Shown here one piece after another: positions 11,262-21,753 of a stretch of DNA of 64,000 nt; the stretch's first letter is position 1, and each line of letters starts with the position of its first letter. Under the pieces are notes generated by a model, which saw nothing but the letters and a program-made list of their open reading frames with translations, did not search any database and was not told the DNA's origin. The translations under genes were made by a program, and so were the position numbers. The stretch lies in NCBI GenBank assembly GCA_030998225.1, contig JAPYXD010000714.1:6324001-6388000 (forward strand). Direction: 5' to 3'. Source of the DNA: Diplolepis rosae. Lineage: Eukaryota; Arthropoda; Insecta; Hymenoptera; Diplolepididae.

Positions 11262-12585
11262 CAACACCCTGTTGGCCTCATTCACGCTTAGTCCAGTAGA
11301 ATTAGCCGAAAAACGGCTTTTCCGCCTACTCATCTATAAATTTGCTTAAAAATCATGAAAAATGCTAAAAACATATAGAGTAAGAAAAAATGACCGTAAA
11401 TAGTGTGGACAACTTCTGATGGCAAGTTTAAGGGAAAAAAGAGTGTTTTTTTTGTCTTAAAGGCGTTCCCAGCCAAAAACTATGAGTCGGACAGAAAAAG
11501 TTTTCAAGTAAAAGTTGTAGCCAGATGGTTAATGAACAAAATCACACAAATTTAATTCCCAAAAATGATTTGTTTACGAATTACAAGATTGTTAATAAAA
11601 AATTGACCTTTTTTTATTTCAATCGTGTAGCCGCAAATAAAAAATTTACAATGTTGGTTTCTCCAAAATCGACAGTCCACCTATATGCCAACATTCCCTG
11701 AAAATTCAAAGTTGCCCTGATTTATATTTTTAAAATTATTAAATTGTTAATTCAACAAAAGTCTCCCTATTTAGGCCCTTTTACTTTTTTTTTAACAATC
11801 TAAAATAGTAGCAAGGTGTTGGAATCTATCCATTTGCCTCTTAACTTCAATTTGCGATAAAGAAATTGCCTGTTTCAGGGTTAAATGGAAATTTTTTCAA
11901 AAGAAAAAAATGCGCATTAGAATCAGCGAATTTTGAAAAAATTTAAATTTAACCCTGAAATCGGCAAATAGAAAGTGCCACTTAGTTGCAAAATGCAAAA
12001 GATATGTAAATAAACAAAAAATTGCAATTTCTTGATTGCAAATTAAAGTCAAGTGGCCATTGGATGGATTCCAACACCTTACTAATATTTAAGATTGTTA
12101 ACAAAGAAAGTAAAAGGGCCTAAATTGGGACACTTTCGTTAAATTAACAATTCAATAATTTAAAAAATATAAATCAGGGAAACTTGAAATTGTCAGACAA
12201 TGTTGGCATATAGGTGGAATTTCGATTTTGAAGAAACCAACATTGTAAATTTTTTATTTGCTGCTACACGATTAAAATAAAAGAAGGTGAATTTTTATTA
12301 ACAATCTTATATTTCGTAAACAAATCATTTCTTTGGAATTGGATCTTTTTTTGTCCGACTCATAGTTTTTGGCTGGAAACGCCTTAAAGACAAAAAAACA
12401 CTTCTTTTTTCCTTGATCTAGCCATCAGAAGTTGTGCACATTATTTACGGTCTTTTTTTCTTACTCTTTATGTTTCTATTATTTTTTATGATTTTTAAGC
12501 AAATTTACAGAGGAGTAGGCGAAAAAAGCTATTTTCGGCTAATTGTACTGGACTAGCTGTCTTTAACGTGGCCAGGGTTGTTTCT
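11262..12585. repeat. Long inverted repeat (fold-back element), arms of about 0.65 kb
   Basis: Sequence from about 11262 to 11925 reappears in reverse complement from about 11930 to 12585. Paired landmarks: GTCCAGTAGAATTAGCCG (about 11291-11308) against its complement near 12538-12555; the AAAACTATGAGTCGGAC block (about 11478) against GTCCGACTCATAGTTTT (about 12353); and AGGTGTTGGAATC (about 11815) against GATTCCAACACCT (about 12067). The arms differ by scattered substitutions and small indels and meet with only a short loop. No transposase lies inside. It sits between the pol and env remnants of copy A and so inserted into it. A transcript would fold into a long hairpin. Confidence 0.85.
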
Positions 12586-12639
12586 CATCATACCCTGCTG
12601 TATGACGCTGAGAGCTCTGAACAGTTTCTCCATTTTTTA

Positions 12640-12905
12640 TTCTGATCCCTTAGAAGCTGGAGGACGTCCTTCTATCCTTCAGCCTCCGAAGAAGTCCGAG
12701 ACTCCTTGTTCCGCCAAGATTCTTTTGTGTTATCCATGGAATATTTTACCAGCGCATAGTGCTCAGAGGTGCGTGCCGGAATAGTGCGCTCCCAGGAGAT
12801 TCTATTTACTAATTTACTCATAGCTCCATCCAGGAGAGATCCCGTATACAGGGTCTTTTCTCGCGTTCAAAGGACATTTATCACAGTCAAGAGAAGGACT
12901 TCGTC
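12640..12905 (+). repeat. Dispersed repeat, paired with 26870-27062
   Basis: The plus-strand reading QEILFTNLLIAPSRRDP, then a run ending FITVKRR, parallels QEIPYTNSLFAPFKREP with HITVMRR in the segment at 26.9-27.06 kb. The DNA is also similar (CAGGAGATTC through AAGGACA and ATCACAGTCA). Both copies are decayed. I do not recognise the family. It may be a transposon frame or a non-coding repeat whose similarity is simply nucleotide-level. Confidence 0.45.
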
Positions 12906-12914
12906 AAGGTGCCA

Positions 12915-13400
12915 GTTCAAGGGGAGGATATCCTTTATATCTAGACAAGCTCGTAATATCACTAATAATTGTAAAACTAATGACCCATTCTTACAAAAGA
13001 TACATAAATAATAATAATAATAATATAATTAGTTTTAGAATTGAGAATCAGACAGGAAACTTCCCTTTACTGACAAAAAGAAAATCGACTCCTACTATCT
13101 AATCCATTCTTGAAAAAAATAGAAATCTTTCCTCAAAACTTGGCAACATTATTACTTATTCTTTAACAAAAACAAGACATGTCATTGTCAATCGTCGAAT
13201 ACCATGTCTTTATCCTTACAAAATATGCAAACATTTAAAGAATTATTCCATCTATCATATTTCCATTCCTAGTGGACGTAAATTAATATCAGCACTAATT
13301 ATTATCTCTTCACTTACGATTACAATTTCAGGAATAATATTGATAAAAATTCAAAACATATTTAAGAAAATGAAGAAAAACGCCAAGAGGTGTAGAACTT
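12915..13400 (+). pseudogene. F-like env remnant of copy A
   Basis: The frame beginning near 12920 reads GRISFISRQARNI with DPFLQKIHK after it. This corresponds to a segment of the second envelope of the young element (EISFISRQAHNI with DPFLHQIQK). 13030-13140 continues with IRQETSLY and a decayed NPF block. After a deletion, 13195-13260 gives HVFILTKYANI and 13265-13370 a hydrophobic C-terminal membrane segment. So the N-terminal third and the C-terminal anchor survive, joined by a deletion, with frame breaks. It lies downstream of copy A's pol and upstream of its cysteine-rich gene, the same order as in the young element. Confidence 0.8.
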
Positions 13401-13831
13401 GTACAGGAAACTCCTTTAAACTCGGTGGAAAATCTTTACTGACCGACGAAACACTTAATTTTTGACTTTTCCTTTATTATATCTTGTTTTTGCCCTCTCT
13501 TGTCAATAGAATTGAAGACAGTTCAGAAAGCTTTCCAGATACAGGTACATTCCATCCTTCCCTTTCTCAAAACAACCTGCATGATTGTTGAAAATTCCAT
13601 ACCATCTGAAGGACAGTTTTTGTACTCATACTTTTGATGTTTTTGATTGATTAAGTAACAAATTGTTATATGAAAGTTGTTTTTCTGAAAGAAAGATATA
13701 ACACACGTCTAGTACAATCTTAGAAACCAATTTCATCTTGCATGATTAGATGATGTATAAAGAAAAAATTATTCAATCACCTTGTCAAACCTTGATAAAA
13801 TTAATACTTTTCTAAAAATATTTGTAGAAAA

Positions 13832-13950
13832 ATGATATCGACTCCAGCAGAACCTATTGTTATCCATCTTGGGCCAGTAGACAATATTGAAACAACTAAT
13901 CATAAAGTAACCACGGGAACGAAGTATTAGTAGAAAACATCCCTGCATGA
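13832..13950 (+). pseudogene. Cysteine-rich accessory gene remnant of copy A
   Basis: An ATG at 13832 opens MISTPAEPIVIHLGPVD, matching the start of the 135-residue cysteine-rich protein at 35986-36393 (MIPTAAEPIVFHSGPVD). The last codons before the stop at 13948-13950 read NEVLVENIPA, matching the end of that protein (NEVIVENVFR). The cysteine-rich middle is deleted and the frame changes between the two ends. The ATG is preceded by ATTTGTAG, an acceptor-like sequence in the same place as in the young element. Confidence 0.8.
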
Positions 13951-14327
13951 CTTATAGGCACAATGAGTTGTTGAATACTTGTAAATATCAATGGCGGAAC
14001 TCATCTGATGCCAGTTGCCCTTGCCGCATTCCATACGCTTGCGACAACTATCGCGCGTTTAACTGTCCGCCTGAACTAAAAATAATAATAACGCTACGCG
14101 GAAACCTCACACATTACAGGTCGACCGGCCCTGTTTCCCTCATATGCTTGTGCAGGGTGGGGGGGGCGCCTATCACCACCACTCAATTTATCCCACCAAT
14201 CTCACGTGGTCAGGCACATACGCGTGGAATCCTGTGTCTCTGACAGCTGACTACCACCATCAAATGTTGTGAAATTTCAGAATTTATAAAATAATTGATT
14301 GAATTTCAGATTAAATTCAGATATAAT
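13951..14327. other. No gene recognised; includes a G8 run
   Basis: Moderately GC-rich from 13990 to 14250, with an open plus-strand frame (13947-14243) that lacks any recognisable domain. A G run occurs at about 14157-14164. Possibly an unidentified repeat. Confidence 0.3.
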
Positions 14328-14329
14328 TA

Positions 14330-15081
14330 TTAGGTGCGCAACTGAGTTCCCGCTGTCCTTATAATTCGAAGCCAAGGGACGTTGTGCGTGGTTTTTTTTC
14401 CTGTGAACAACTGCTTCAGCAGCAAAAAAAGAAAGGTTTTCTTTATCGCATTGTGACGGGTGATGAAAAATGGATTCATAGCAGCAACCTAAAGAGAAGA
14501 AAGTCATGAGTACTGCCCCGTCATGCTTCTACGTCCTCGGCTTGGCCGAATATTCATGGGACCAGGTCGGTTTTATTTATTATGAGCTGTTGAAGCCGAA
14601 CAAAACCATAACTGGGCGACGGTATCCAACGCAATTGATGCGTTTGAGCCGAGAACTGCGCGGAAAACAGCCACAATACGAGCAGAGGCACGAAAAATTG
14701 TTTCTACAGCATGACAATGCTCGGCCTCACGTTGCCAAACCCGTTAAAACCTACCTGGAAGCGCTCAAACTGCAAGTCCTACCCCAGCTGCCGTATTCCC
14801 CAGATATTGCGCTATCCGATTATTACTTGTTCCCTTCCATAGCACATTGTCTGGCTGATCAGTATTTCCGCTCATATGATGACATTCCAAAATGGCTTTA
14901 TTCGTGGAGAGCCTCAAAAGATGATTACTTTTACTGTCCCGGTATTCGAGCTCTAACAGTAATATGGGCAAAAGTTGTAGCTAACGATAGGCAATACTTT
15001 GAATGATTCACGTGTAACCATTTTTTCACAATAAAGTTGCATTTTCATTAAAAAACAGCGGCAACTTAGTTGCGCACCTAA
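14330..15081 (+). mobile_element. Mariner-like element, 5' part of transposase deleted
   Basis: The ends are inverted repeats reading TTAGGTGCGCAACT from the left and its complement at the right, with TA at 14328-14329. The right flank is CA, one base off the expected TA. Plus-strand coding remnants: TGDEKWIH near 14455-14480 (first catalytic Asp), then in 14506-15006 ELLKPN, HDNARPH (second Asp) and YSPDIALSDYYLF, whose final Asp completes a DD34D mariner triad. The helix-turn-helix N-terminus is missing and frames are broken around 14480-14510, so it is non-autonomous. It belongs to the same subfamily as 17084-17799. Confidence 0.9.
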
Positions 15082-15715
15082 CAGATAGATAAATGTTTAA
15101 ATAATGTGGAAAGAATTTCAGATTAATGACATTTTCAAGTTGACCTCTTATGAAAACTCATAATAGAAGTGTTCCACTTTAAAATTTATACTTAGTTAAT
15201 CCTAACAACACTATGCAAAAATCTTTTATTCATATTCACGGGCGGGACTCTTCGCTTCCCACACGACCTTTTAGTGAAGGAGTGGGGGGGGGGGGGAACC
15301 TTCCCGCCTTATAGGAGAGCGGCATCTGGTCATATAAGGAAGACGTAATTGGCCGGTGGACTCAGGAGAAGGAAACGTTAGGCATGCTAGCCCCTTCTTT
15401 TCTACATCGTTCAATCGGACCAGCGGGTAAGCTAATTGGAGCAGCGAATACTCTTCTAGGTTTAATCATTTTTGACAGGCATTTCTATTTGTGCGTAGAC
15501 TGAAATTTTGGGCGAATTGCGTATTTCTAAACATTAAAAATTGAGACTCTGAGAGAACAACTCCAGACAACATCAGAACATTCCATTTAAATAAAAGGCT
15601 CTTAAGCTGAACCATATTTTTTCTTCAGCCTCTTCACTCCACTCAGCTTCCTCCACCAGCTCATTTAAGGGCTAATTTCACGATTGGAACAACATTTTCT
15701 TCACCTCGAGCTATC
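15082..15715. other. No gene recognised; G-run at about 15282
   Basis: Non-coding, with a run of about 14 G at 15283-15296. No inverted ends or conserved frames seen. Confidence 0.35.
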
Positions 15716-15965
15716 CGATCATGGGCTCTCCGGCCCAACTGGTGAGTAACAGTTATTAAAACACCTGGGGAATTCCTCTCAATGTTTCCGATCTCCAGGG
15801 TGGCATACCGCCCTTGTGGTCAGCATCGGGACGGTCTGACTCCTAGGTGAATTATCGCTTGGGATTCATCGTCATCGGGGGCTTCAGCCTGAGGTGGAAT
15901 GCCGCCTCAGGTTGTCGCTAACGGGGTTCACTGCGAGGTGGAATACCGCCTCGTGGTGGATGCCT
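15716..15965 (+). repeat. GC-rich dispersed repeat, paired with 53680-53830
   Basis: The segment from CATGGGCTCTCC through CACCTGGGGAATTCCTCT, CTCCAGGGTGGCATACCG and CTCCTAGGTG recurs in reverse complement at about 53830 down to 53680. Inside this copy a shorter unit built around AGGTGGAAT(G/A)CCGCCT occurs at about 15892 and 15939. No frame stays open. Repeat family unknown. Confidence 0.7.
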
Positions 15966-17083
15966 CCAGGAGACCAAGAAGCGACGAAGGGACTGCCAGC
16001 TCGTAAAGATTTCCCCTTGAAGTGACGTTGGACTTATTTACAGATTTGGAGAAAACTCAATTTCATAATATTATAATGCGGATGTAGAATTGTCTTGCCC
16101 CCAATAAGAGTGGCATTGCCAGAGAAGCCCAGCCATGCCCTAAGTGAAAAATCGTCATGCGAAAGAAGACATTTCTAACCACCGTTTCTCCCACGATAAT
16201 TCTGGCTTCCAAGTGAAGCAGTTAACCCATCACACTGTTATTGAAAGCCGCGCATACCTCCGGAGTCCATATGCTATTGTTTCCGAGCTTCACATCACCC
16301 GCTGCGCGTGATTTATGATCTATGATCACGTAGTCCCGGCTACGCAGAAACTTCTGTACACTAAGAAAGAAGCGTCCGACTGGTAATTTTAAAATAAATT
16401 GTCTGTTTAACACGTGCGCCTAAGCTGTACTAACGTGAGTTGCTGACGTGTACTAAAGCAATTCTAACTGAAAATGCTTCTAATGAAAGCATGGCGACAT
16501 CTATTAGTGCCACGGAACTCTTAGAAATTGATGGGTACGAAAATAGGCAATTCCTGCTAAGCAGATAGCCATCCGACGCAGGTAGTCGTTGCGGAGCGGC
16601 CCGGCACGCTCGGTAGAAGGGCTTGAAATTTCAATTAAATCGATTTTGAATACGTATAAATCCTTTTGTTCTTTATTCTACAGGGTTCAAAGAATTTTTG
16701 TTAAGCTAATAAAGAAATCGATTTTTTGAAATTTCTACAATATGGTTCTACAGTTCCTCTACATCGTTATACTCCATATCGTTTATTCGATTTCCTTGTT
16801 CCAAAATATTATATGCTTCTGCATTGAAGTTTCTAGTGCTGTTGCCATTTCAACATTCACTTTTGTGACCGAAATCACTCTATTTGGATTCTGTGCATAG
16901 ATTTTATCAATAAACATAATCAACAAATATTTTTAAACTCTAATGCATCATGGTAAACATTCAAAGCTGGATATTTTTTCTTAAAACGGATTTCGTAGAT
17001 AAGAGAATAAAGAACAAAATAGGATTTTTTCAAATCGATTTAAGGTAGGGGGGGGGGGCATGTTAAAACTATATGAACAATTA
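15966..17083. other. No gene recognised
   Basis: Mixed composition. Minus-strand frame 16222-16413 lacks a domain. A G run at 17048-17058 sits just before the mariner-like element. Nothing else supported. Confidence 0.35.
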
Positions 17084-17799
17084 TTAGGTGCGCAACTCAA
17101 TTCCCGCTGTTTTGTTGATAAAATGCAACTTTATTGTGAAAAAATGGTTAAAAATGAATCATTCAAAGTATTGCCCATCGTTAGCTACAACTATACGGCG
17201 GGTGGGGTAGGACTTCCGATTTCAGCGTTTCCAGGGAGGTTTCAACGGGTTTGGCAACTTGAGGCCGAGCGTTGTCATGTTGTGGAATCACTCTTTGATG
17301 CTCTGCTCGTATTGTGGCCGTTTTTGCGCAGCGCTCGGCTCAAACGCATCAATCGTGTTCGATACTCTTCCCAGTTATGGTCTCGTTCGGTTTCAACAGC
17401 TCATAATAAATAACATCAGCGTCTTCCAAGGTTTTTGGCCTTCCTTCACACGGTCGGTCGTCAACATCGAAATCACCGTCTTTGAAGAGACAGAAACCAA
17501 TCACGGCATGTTGTTTCACTTGAAGCAGCATTTCCTCAAACGTTTTGGAGCTCTCGGTGCGCTTCGAAAGCCGTTTCCGTCGAATAAAAGAAGAAAATCA
17601 ACACGTCCCGCATATTACAATTATTTGGTACAAAATCAGACATTTTCACACAACCAAAAGTATATGTCGCCAAAAACAAATCACTAATGCGTCAAAACGG
17701 TAAGCTTGGTGCATGACGTTTTGGATATGTCAAAATCGACCAGCACTTACTGCTGGAGCTTTCTATTGACAAACAGCGAGAACCTAGTTGCGCACCTAA
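17084..17799 (-). mobile_element. Mariner-like internal-deletion derivative
   Basis: Inverted ends (TTAGGTGCGCAACT type) with perfect TA duplications at 17082-17083 and 17800-17801. Transposase sequence is on the minus strand. N-terminal sequence runs in from the right end (QVKQHAVIGFCLFK region and a following shifted frame). At about 17420 it passes straight into sequence that in the 14.3-kb copy lies in the later part of the gene (YYELLKPNETITG), so a block of several hundred bases is missing. The C-terminal end survives in other frames. At 716 bp it is a MITE-like deletion product of the same subfamily as 14330-15081. Confidence 0.9.
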
Positions 17800-17801
17800 T
17801 A

Positions 17802-19325
17802 AATTTGTATTATTCTTAATTTATTTACAATGAAAATTTTGTTTAAAATACACTTCGAAAGCTTACGTCAAAAATGCAAAATAAAGCAAGACAAACACTG
17901 ATCCGATTAACATAACTGCAGATATATAAGTTATGGAAAAAATTTCAAACGATTCTAAAATTTCCAGTTTAGATTGGTGTGCGGTTAGTAAAAGAATGAC
18001 CTATATGTGAAAAATTACCAGAAGTTGTGCACTATCTTTCTTCGATTGAAGAACTCTCTCCCTTTTCGTGTAACAACTTACTCTATTTTTGGTTATTATT
18101 TACAAGTCAATTTCAATTGAAATCGATAAAATAACTCTTAAAAAGGACAATTCTCTATAAATTTTCCCACCAAGAACGTGTGGACGTGAGCAAATTGCAA
18201 CCATGCAGATATTTTGTAGTTTCAGACACGTAACCAATAAAAACGCGTGCTGAGCGAAGGCATGTGTCTGATTGGTGCCGTAAACCTGGGCGATCAATCC
18301 TCAAGCATCTATATTACGCTTGGATCGTCAACCATGCCGGGAGAAGTGCGTATAGTGTGAAAACGTTCTCTTCGTTCTACGCGTGAGATACCTTCTCCTT
18401 TCTACGCACACGAATTTCTAAATGCATCCACCGGATACAATGATTTATAGAAGCTTCTACGAACTCTTGTAGAGGCTAGAATACCTACTAGTAGTGGAAA
18501 GGCAATATTTTGTTTGTCATCAACATTTTGATGAACAATATTATTAACAAAAACGAAATGGTGAGTTTCTTTTAAAATGCGGTTTTGTTTCAATTTCGAA
18601 ATCAAAAATAGTCTATCTACGTCCGTTTTTATTTTCTCTATCATTTCCCAAATTTTAGAAACAAAATTTTATGTGTGTTGTAATCACGTGAGAAATATGG
18701 AAACCCAATCCAATGATCAAATAATACATAAAATAAAAGGGGAAAGAATTTTCAAAAAAACAAAGAACAATCATTTGCACTTTATGTATTTTTAATTTTT
18801 TTAATCTTGCTTCATGCATTATTTGATGATTTGATTAGGTTTTTATATTTCTCACATAGCTACAAAACAGATGCAGCACATATATACAGTACACATACGC
18901 ATTTTTATCTCAATTTTTAACTCCACTATTGAGTTGATGGGACCTGAGTCCGGTTGCGCATCAATTTAAGATAAGACGCTATCGCCCAGAACAAAGAAAA
19001 TAGAACGTGGGCTCACTCTAGTTCACGTGCATCTATAGATCCGGTAAACGGTTTTAGAGAACCCGATTATCTATGAGCCCCAGCCCTCCTGCAGAATTAG
19101 GGACTATCAGGCTTATGTTTTTTTTCAAAACTCCATCAACCATTTCGGAACGCTAGACACAAGGGAAATTATTCATGTTTTCCTCGGGTTACATTTAAGC
19201 TTCTCAACAACCATGATGTGCCGGTCAGGAGAGTTGATTTTAAATGCTCGAGTAGTTAGTACCCATTAACTATTTATTGAGAGAAAAAGGGAAACCTACT
19301 CTCCTTTAAAGAAAAAAATATCGTC
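17802..19325. other. No gene recognised
   Basis: AT-rich with many short chance frames on both strands (for example 18402-18644 minus and 18577-18795 plus). No conserved motif, repeat end or RNA gene identified. Confidence 0.35.
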
Positions 19326-19327
19326 GA

Positions 19328-19430
19328 GCTGGTGCCGTAACCCAACAGGGAACTCTACCAGCAAGATAATAAACTGGTAAAATTGTTGCGTCAGTGCCGT
19401 AGCCCAACAGGGCGCTTTACTGGCGCAATA
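19328..19430 (+). repeat. Two-copy tandem repeat with GTGCCGTAACCCAACAGGG core
   Basis: The core GTGCCGTA(A/G)CCCAACAGGG occurs at about 19333 and 19396, about 62 bases apart. Each copy is followed by a CT(C/T)TAC(C/T)(A/G)GC stretch, and an AATAAA lies at about 19426. It looks like part of an LTR or a 3' end of a retroelement, but I found no partner. Confidence 0.45.
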
Positions 19431-19434
19431 AAAA

Positions 19435-19978
19435 ACACATCCTTCATCCACTGAACATTGATTGGCAACGCGCCCTTTTCGTCTTTATATATGGAAGGTT
19501 TAGTTAAAAGCACATGATGAAAAACTCCCACGAGGATGAGCTTTTATGGCTTTAAAATCCTGTGCAATACTGGTGCCTTTTTTTCCTATCTTTGTAAAAA
19601 TGTATACCGTGCGATTCGTCGGACGCGCGCTTCTAAGGGACAAAACGCATGTAAAGGATAAGAAGCCTGAAAGTCAGAAATGCTTTATTTTCAGGAGTAG
19701 GGAATTTAGTCAAAAATTAGAACGGAAGATTCTACGAAGTAATAACAAGTGTTTCGTTTCCAGATTTATGGAGAACCAAGCACGGTTTTTATAGAGGAAG
19801 CCAGCAATATGTTATTTTATTTCTTTGAAGGTTCTTTCTAAATCGTCGTTCAACAACCAGTTTTCTCACCTCTGTAGTGGCTCCAAAAGTGGAACTATTT
19901 TCGCAGCATGATTCGTTGATAATTTGATATAAAATGTAATTCTAGTAGACGTTAACATAGGTCCAAGAAATTTGACTT
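19435..19978. other. No gene recognised
   Basis: An 82-codon plus-strand frame (19546-19794) has no recognised domain. No other structure seen. Confidence 0.3.
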
Positions 19979-19979
19979 C

Positions 19980-20560
19980 TGATCTAAACGAAATAAGATT
20001 TTTCCAAATGCATTGAAAGGTTGTTTTCCGTCAGTCTATGGAAGAGCAGTTTCAAATGTTGTAGGTGCTGATCTACGTCTTCAGAGGCGCAGAAAATGTC
20101 GTCAATAAATGTTAAATAAAAAATCACTAGACCGTTGAGGGCAAATTCTAGGGCTCGGAGTTGTGCTGCCGTACTTTTTTTAGTCCGAAGGGTGTTATGC
20201 AAGATTCGTAGCATTTACCTTCGTTTAAAAACGCCGTATATTTTTTTGATTCCTCAGCTAGTGGAATTTGTTAGAAAATACTAGTCCGGTCCATTGTAGA
20301 CATTATTTGGCTACCTCCAGATCTTTGAAACAGTACTTTGGATGGTTCTGCACCCTAATAATCATTTATTATTTCATTCAATTTGCGAGCATCTAAACAT
20401 ATTCTGACGCTTCCATCTTTCTTCAAACTGGCCATTCAGGGATTTATATAGCTACTAGTAGTTTGCTGTTAATAAAACTGTCTTGTGCTACAGAGTTGCG
20501 TCCTTCACTAAAATTTCTAGCCAATTAACATTCATTATTTTCATTGCTTAGTAGTTCCTT
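19980..20560 (-). pseudogene. Reverse transcriptase fragment of a second Ty3/gypsy family
   Basis: Minus-strand frames read KKDGSVRICLDARKLNEIIN (about 20440-20375), a standard RT block, and then FIDDIFCASEDVDQHLQHLK in 19984-20214, where FIDD is the YxDD-type catalytic motif of RT. Stops and shifts separate the blocks. The sequence differs clearly from the family at 33.6-51.3 kb (YLDDIVIYAN). It continues on the same strand in the integrase and gag pieces at 20.7 kb and 23.2-24.4 kb, but the order is scrambled, so more than one insertion may be involved. Confidence 0.75.
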
Positions 20561-20729
20561 ATGGTTTACTGAGGATGAATCCAATATTAGTTTGAGGATC
20601 TTGGTATGATTGGTAAGTACTAATTCAATATTTATGTTGTTTGTATATATCTTACCAAATTTTTAATCTATCTGCTTCAAATCAGTTTTTCTTAGCGATC
20701 CAAAGAGGGTTTTAGATATATTCCCATAG

Positions 20730-20945
20730 CTATTGGCTGCAAGAACCAGGAGTATCGTTATCGAGATGATCATTCGTAAAATAACGCATAAATTGGTCTA
20801 AATGCATTCTTATAATCCTATCATTATTGTGGATCTTTATATTATTGTTTTCTAATAATTCTATAATTTCGTAAGGACCTTTCGACGAATGTTCAAGTTT
20901 ATTCCGTTTACTGTTATTTAGTCTTTTCACTATATTATTGTCCAA
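20730..20945 (-). pseudogene. Integrase C-terminal fragment of an LTR retrotransposon
   Basis: The frame reads KGPYEIIELLENNNIKIHN, the GPYxI module found near the end of gypsy integrases, followed by a short tail. In intact elements this module follows the core by about 100 residues. Here the core is absent, so it is a 3' pol scrap. It may belong with the integrase core at 23240-24180 on the same strand, separated from it by the non-LTR insertion at 21.75-23.22 kb. Confidence 0.65.
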
Positions 20946-21750
20946 TCATCTTTTGGTTCTTTATAATTTTAACTGAATTCTTTCTTTTGCTTTCTGGATG
21001 TTTTCTTCGTGTTTCTTTTTCCATTTCCTTATTATATTATATTATATTTAATCAATAGAATCCACGACAAAATTCAATAATAAGATAATGGCTTTATGGT
21101 TGCTGAATCAAATTATAACGGAAGGATATTTCCCTTGCGTATCTTAGATTTACCTTAGAACATATAAACGGATGGATTATAAACGTCGAATATCACCCTG
21201 GTTCAAGCCACACCGATAAACATTAGTTAACAAAGATATATTTTAAATCACTGACGTACGTGTAAGCTTGCAAGAATATATCATTCCCTTTGTTTTACCG
21301 CTCGCTGAGGCCACACCAGGAGTCTGTGAAGTCAAAGTCCATTCGATAGCCGCCAATTCGTTAATCCCATAGATTACCGGCAAAGCTCGTCTTCAAGGAG
21401 TGAAGCGACTATACGAGCCACCGCAAGTTAGGAGATCCAATGCGTCAGGATCGATGGGCTTCTTTTAAGACCTGCGATCAAGGCGTCAGGCAGACGTTCG
21501 GCAAAGGAAATGGACCATATACAAAAAGCCGCCACACTACATTACCAGAAAGGCACGACGAATGACGAGATTTAACATAATCCTATCATAAACTTGCACT
21601 CTTTCAACACATACCTTTACGAATCTCTCGAAGCACGTAGAGCGTTGCGCGGAACTATCCGTTACGACCAGAAGAAGGTGATCTGACGATTATTCGTGAG
21701 AGCGACCTCCCTTCCGTCTCACCATAATCAACCCTACCCCCGCTCATACA
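20946..21750. other. No gene recognised
   Basis: AT-rich to about 21250 and then more balanced. Decayed frames hint at old retroelement sequence, but none is clear enough to assign. Confidence 0.3.
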
Positions 21751-21753
21751 CCT

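Noticed and set aside
19328..19430. GTGCCGTAACCCAACAGGG units as tRNA genes
   Set aside because: No cloverleaf: arms and a T-loop consensus are missing.
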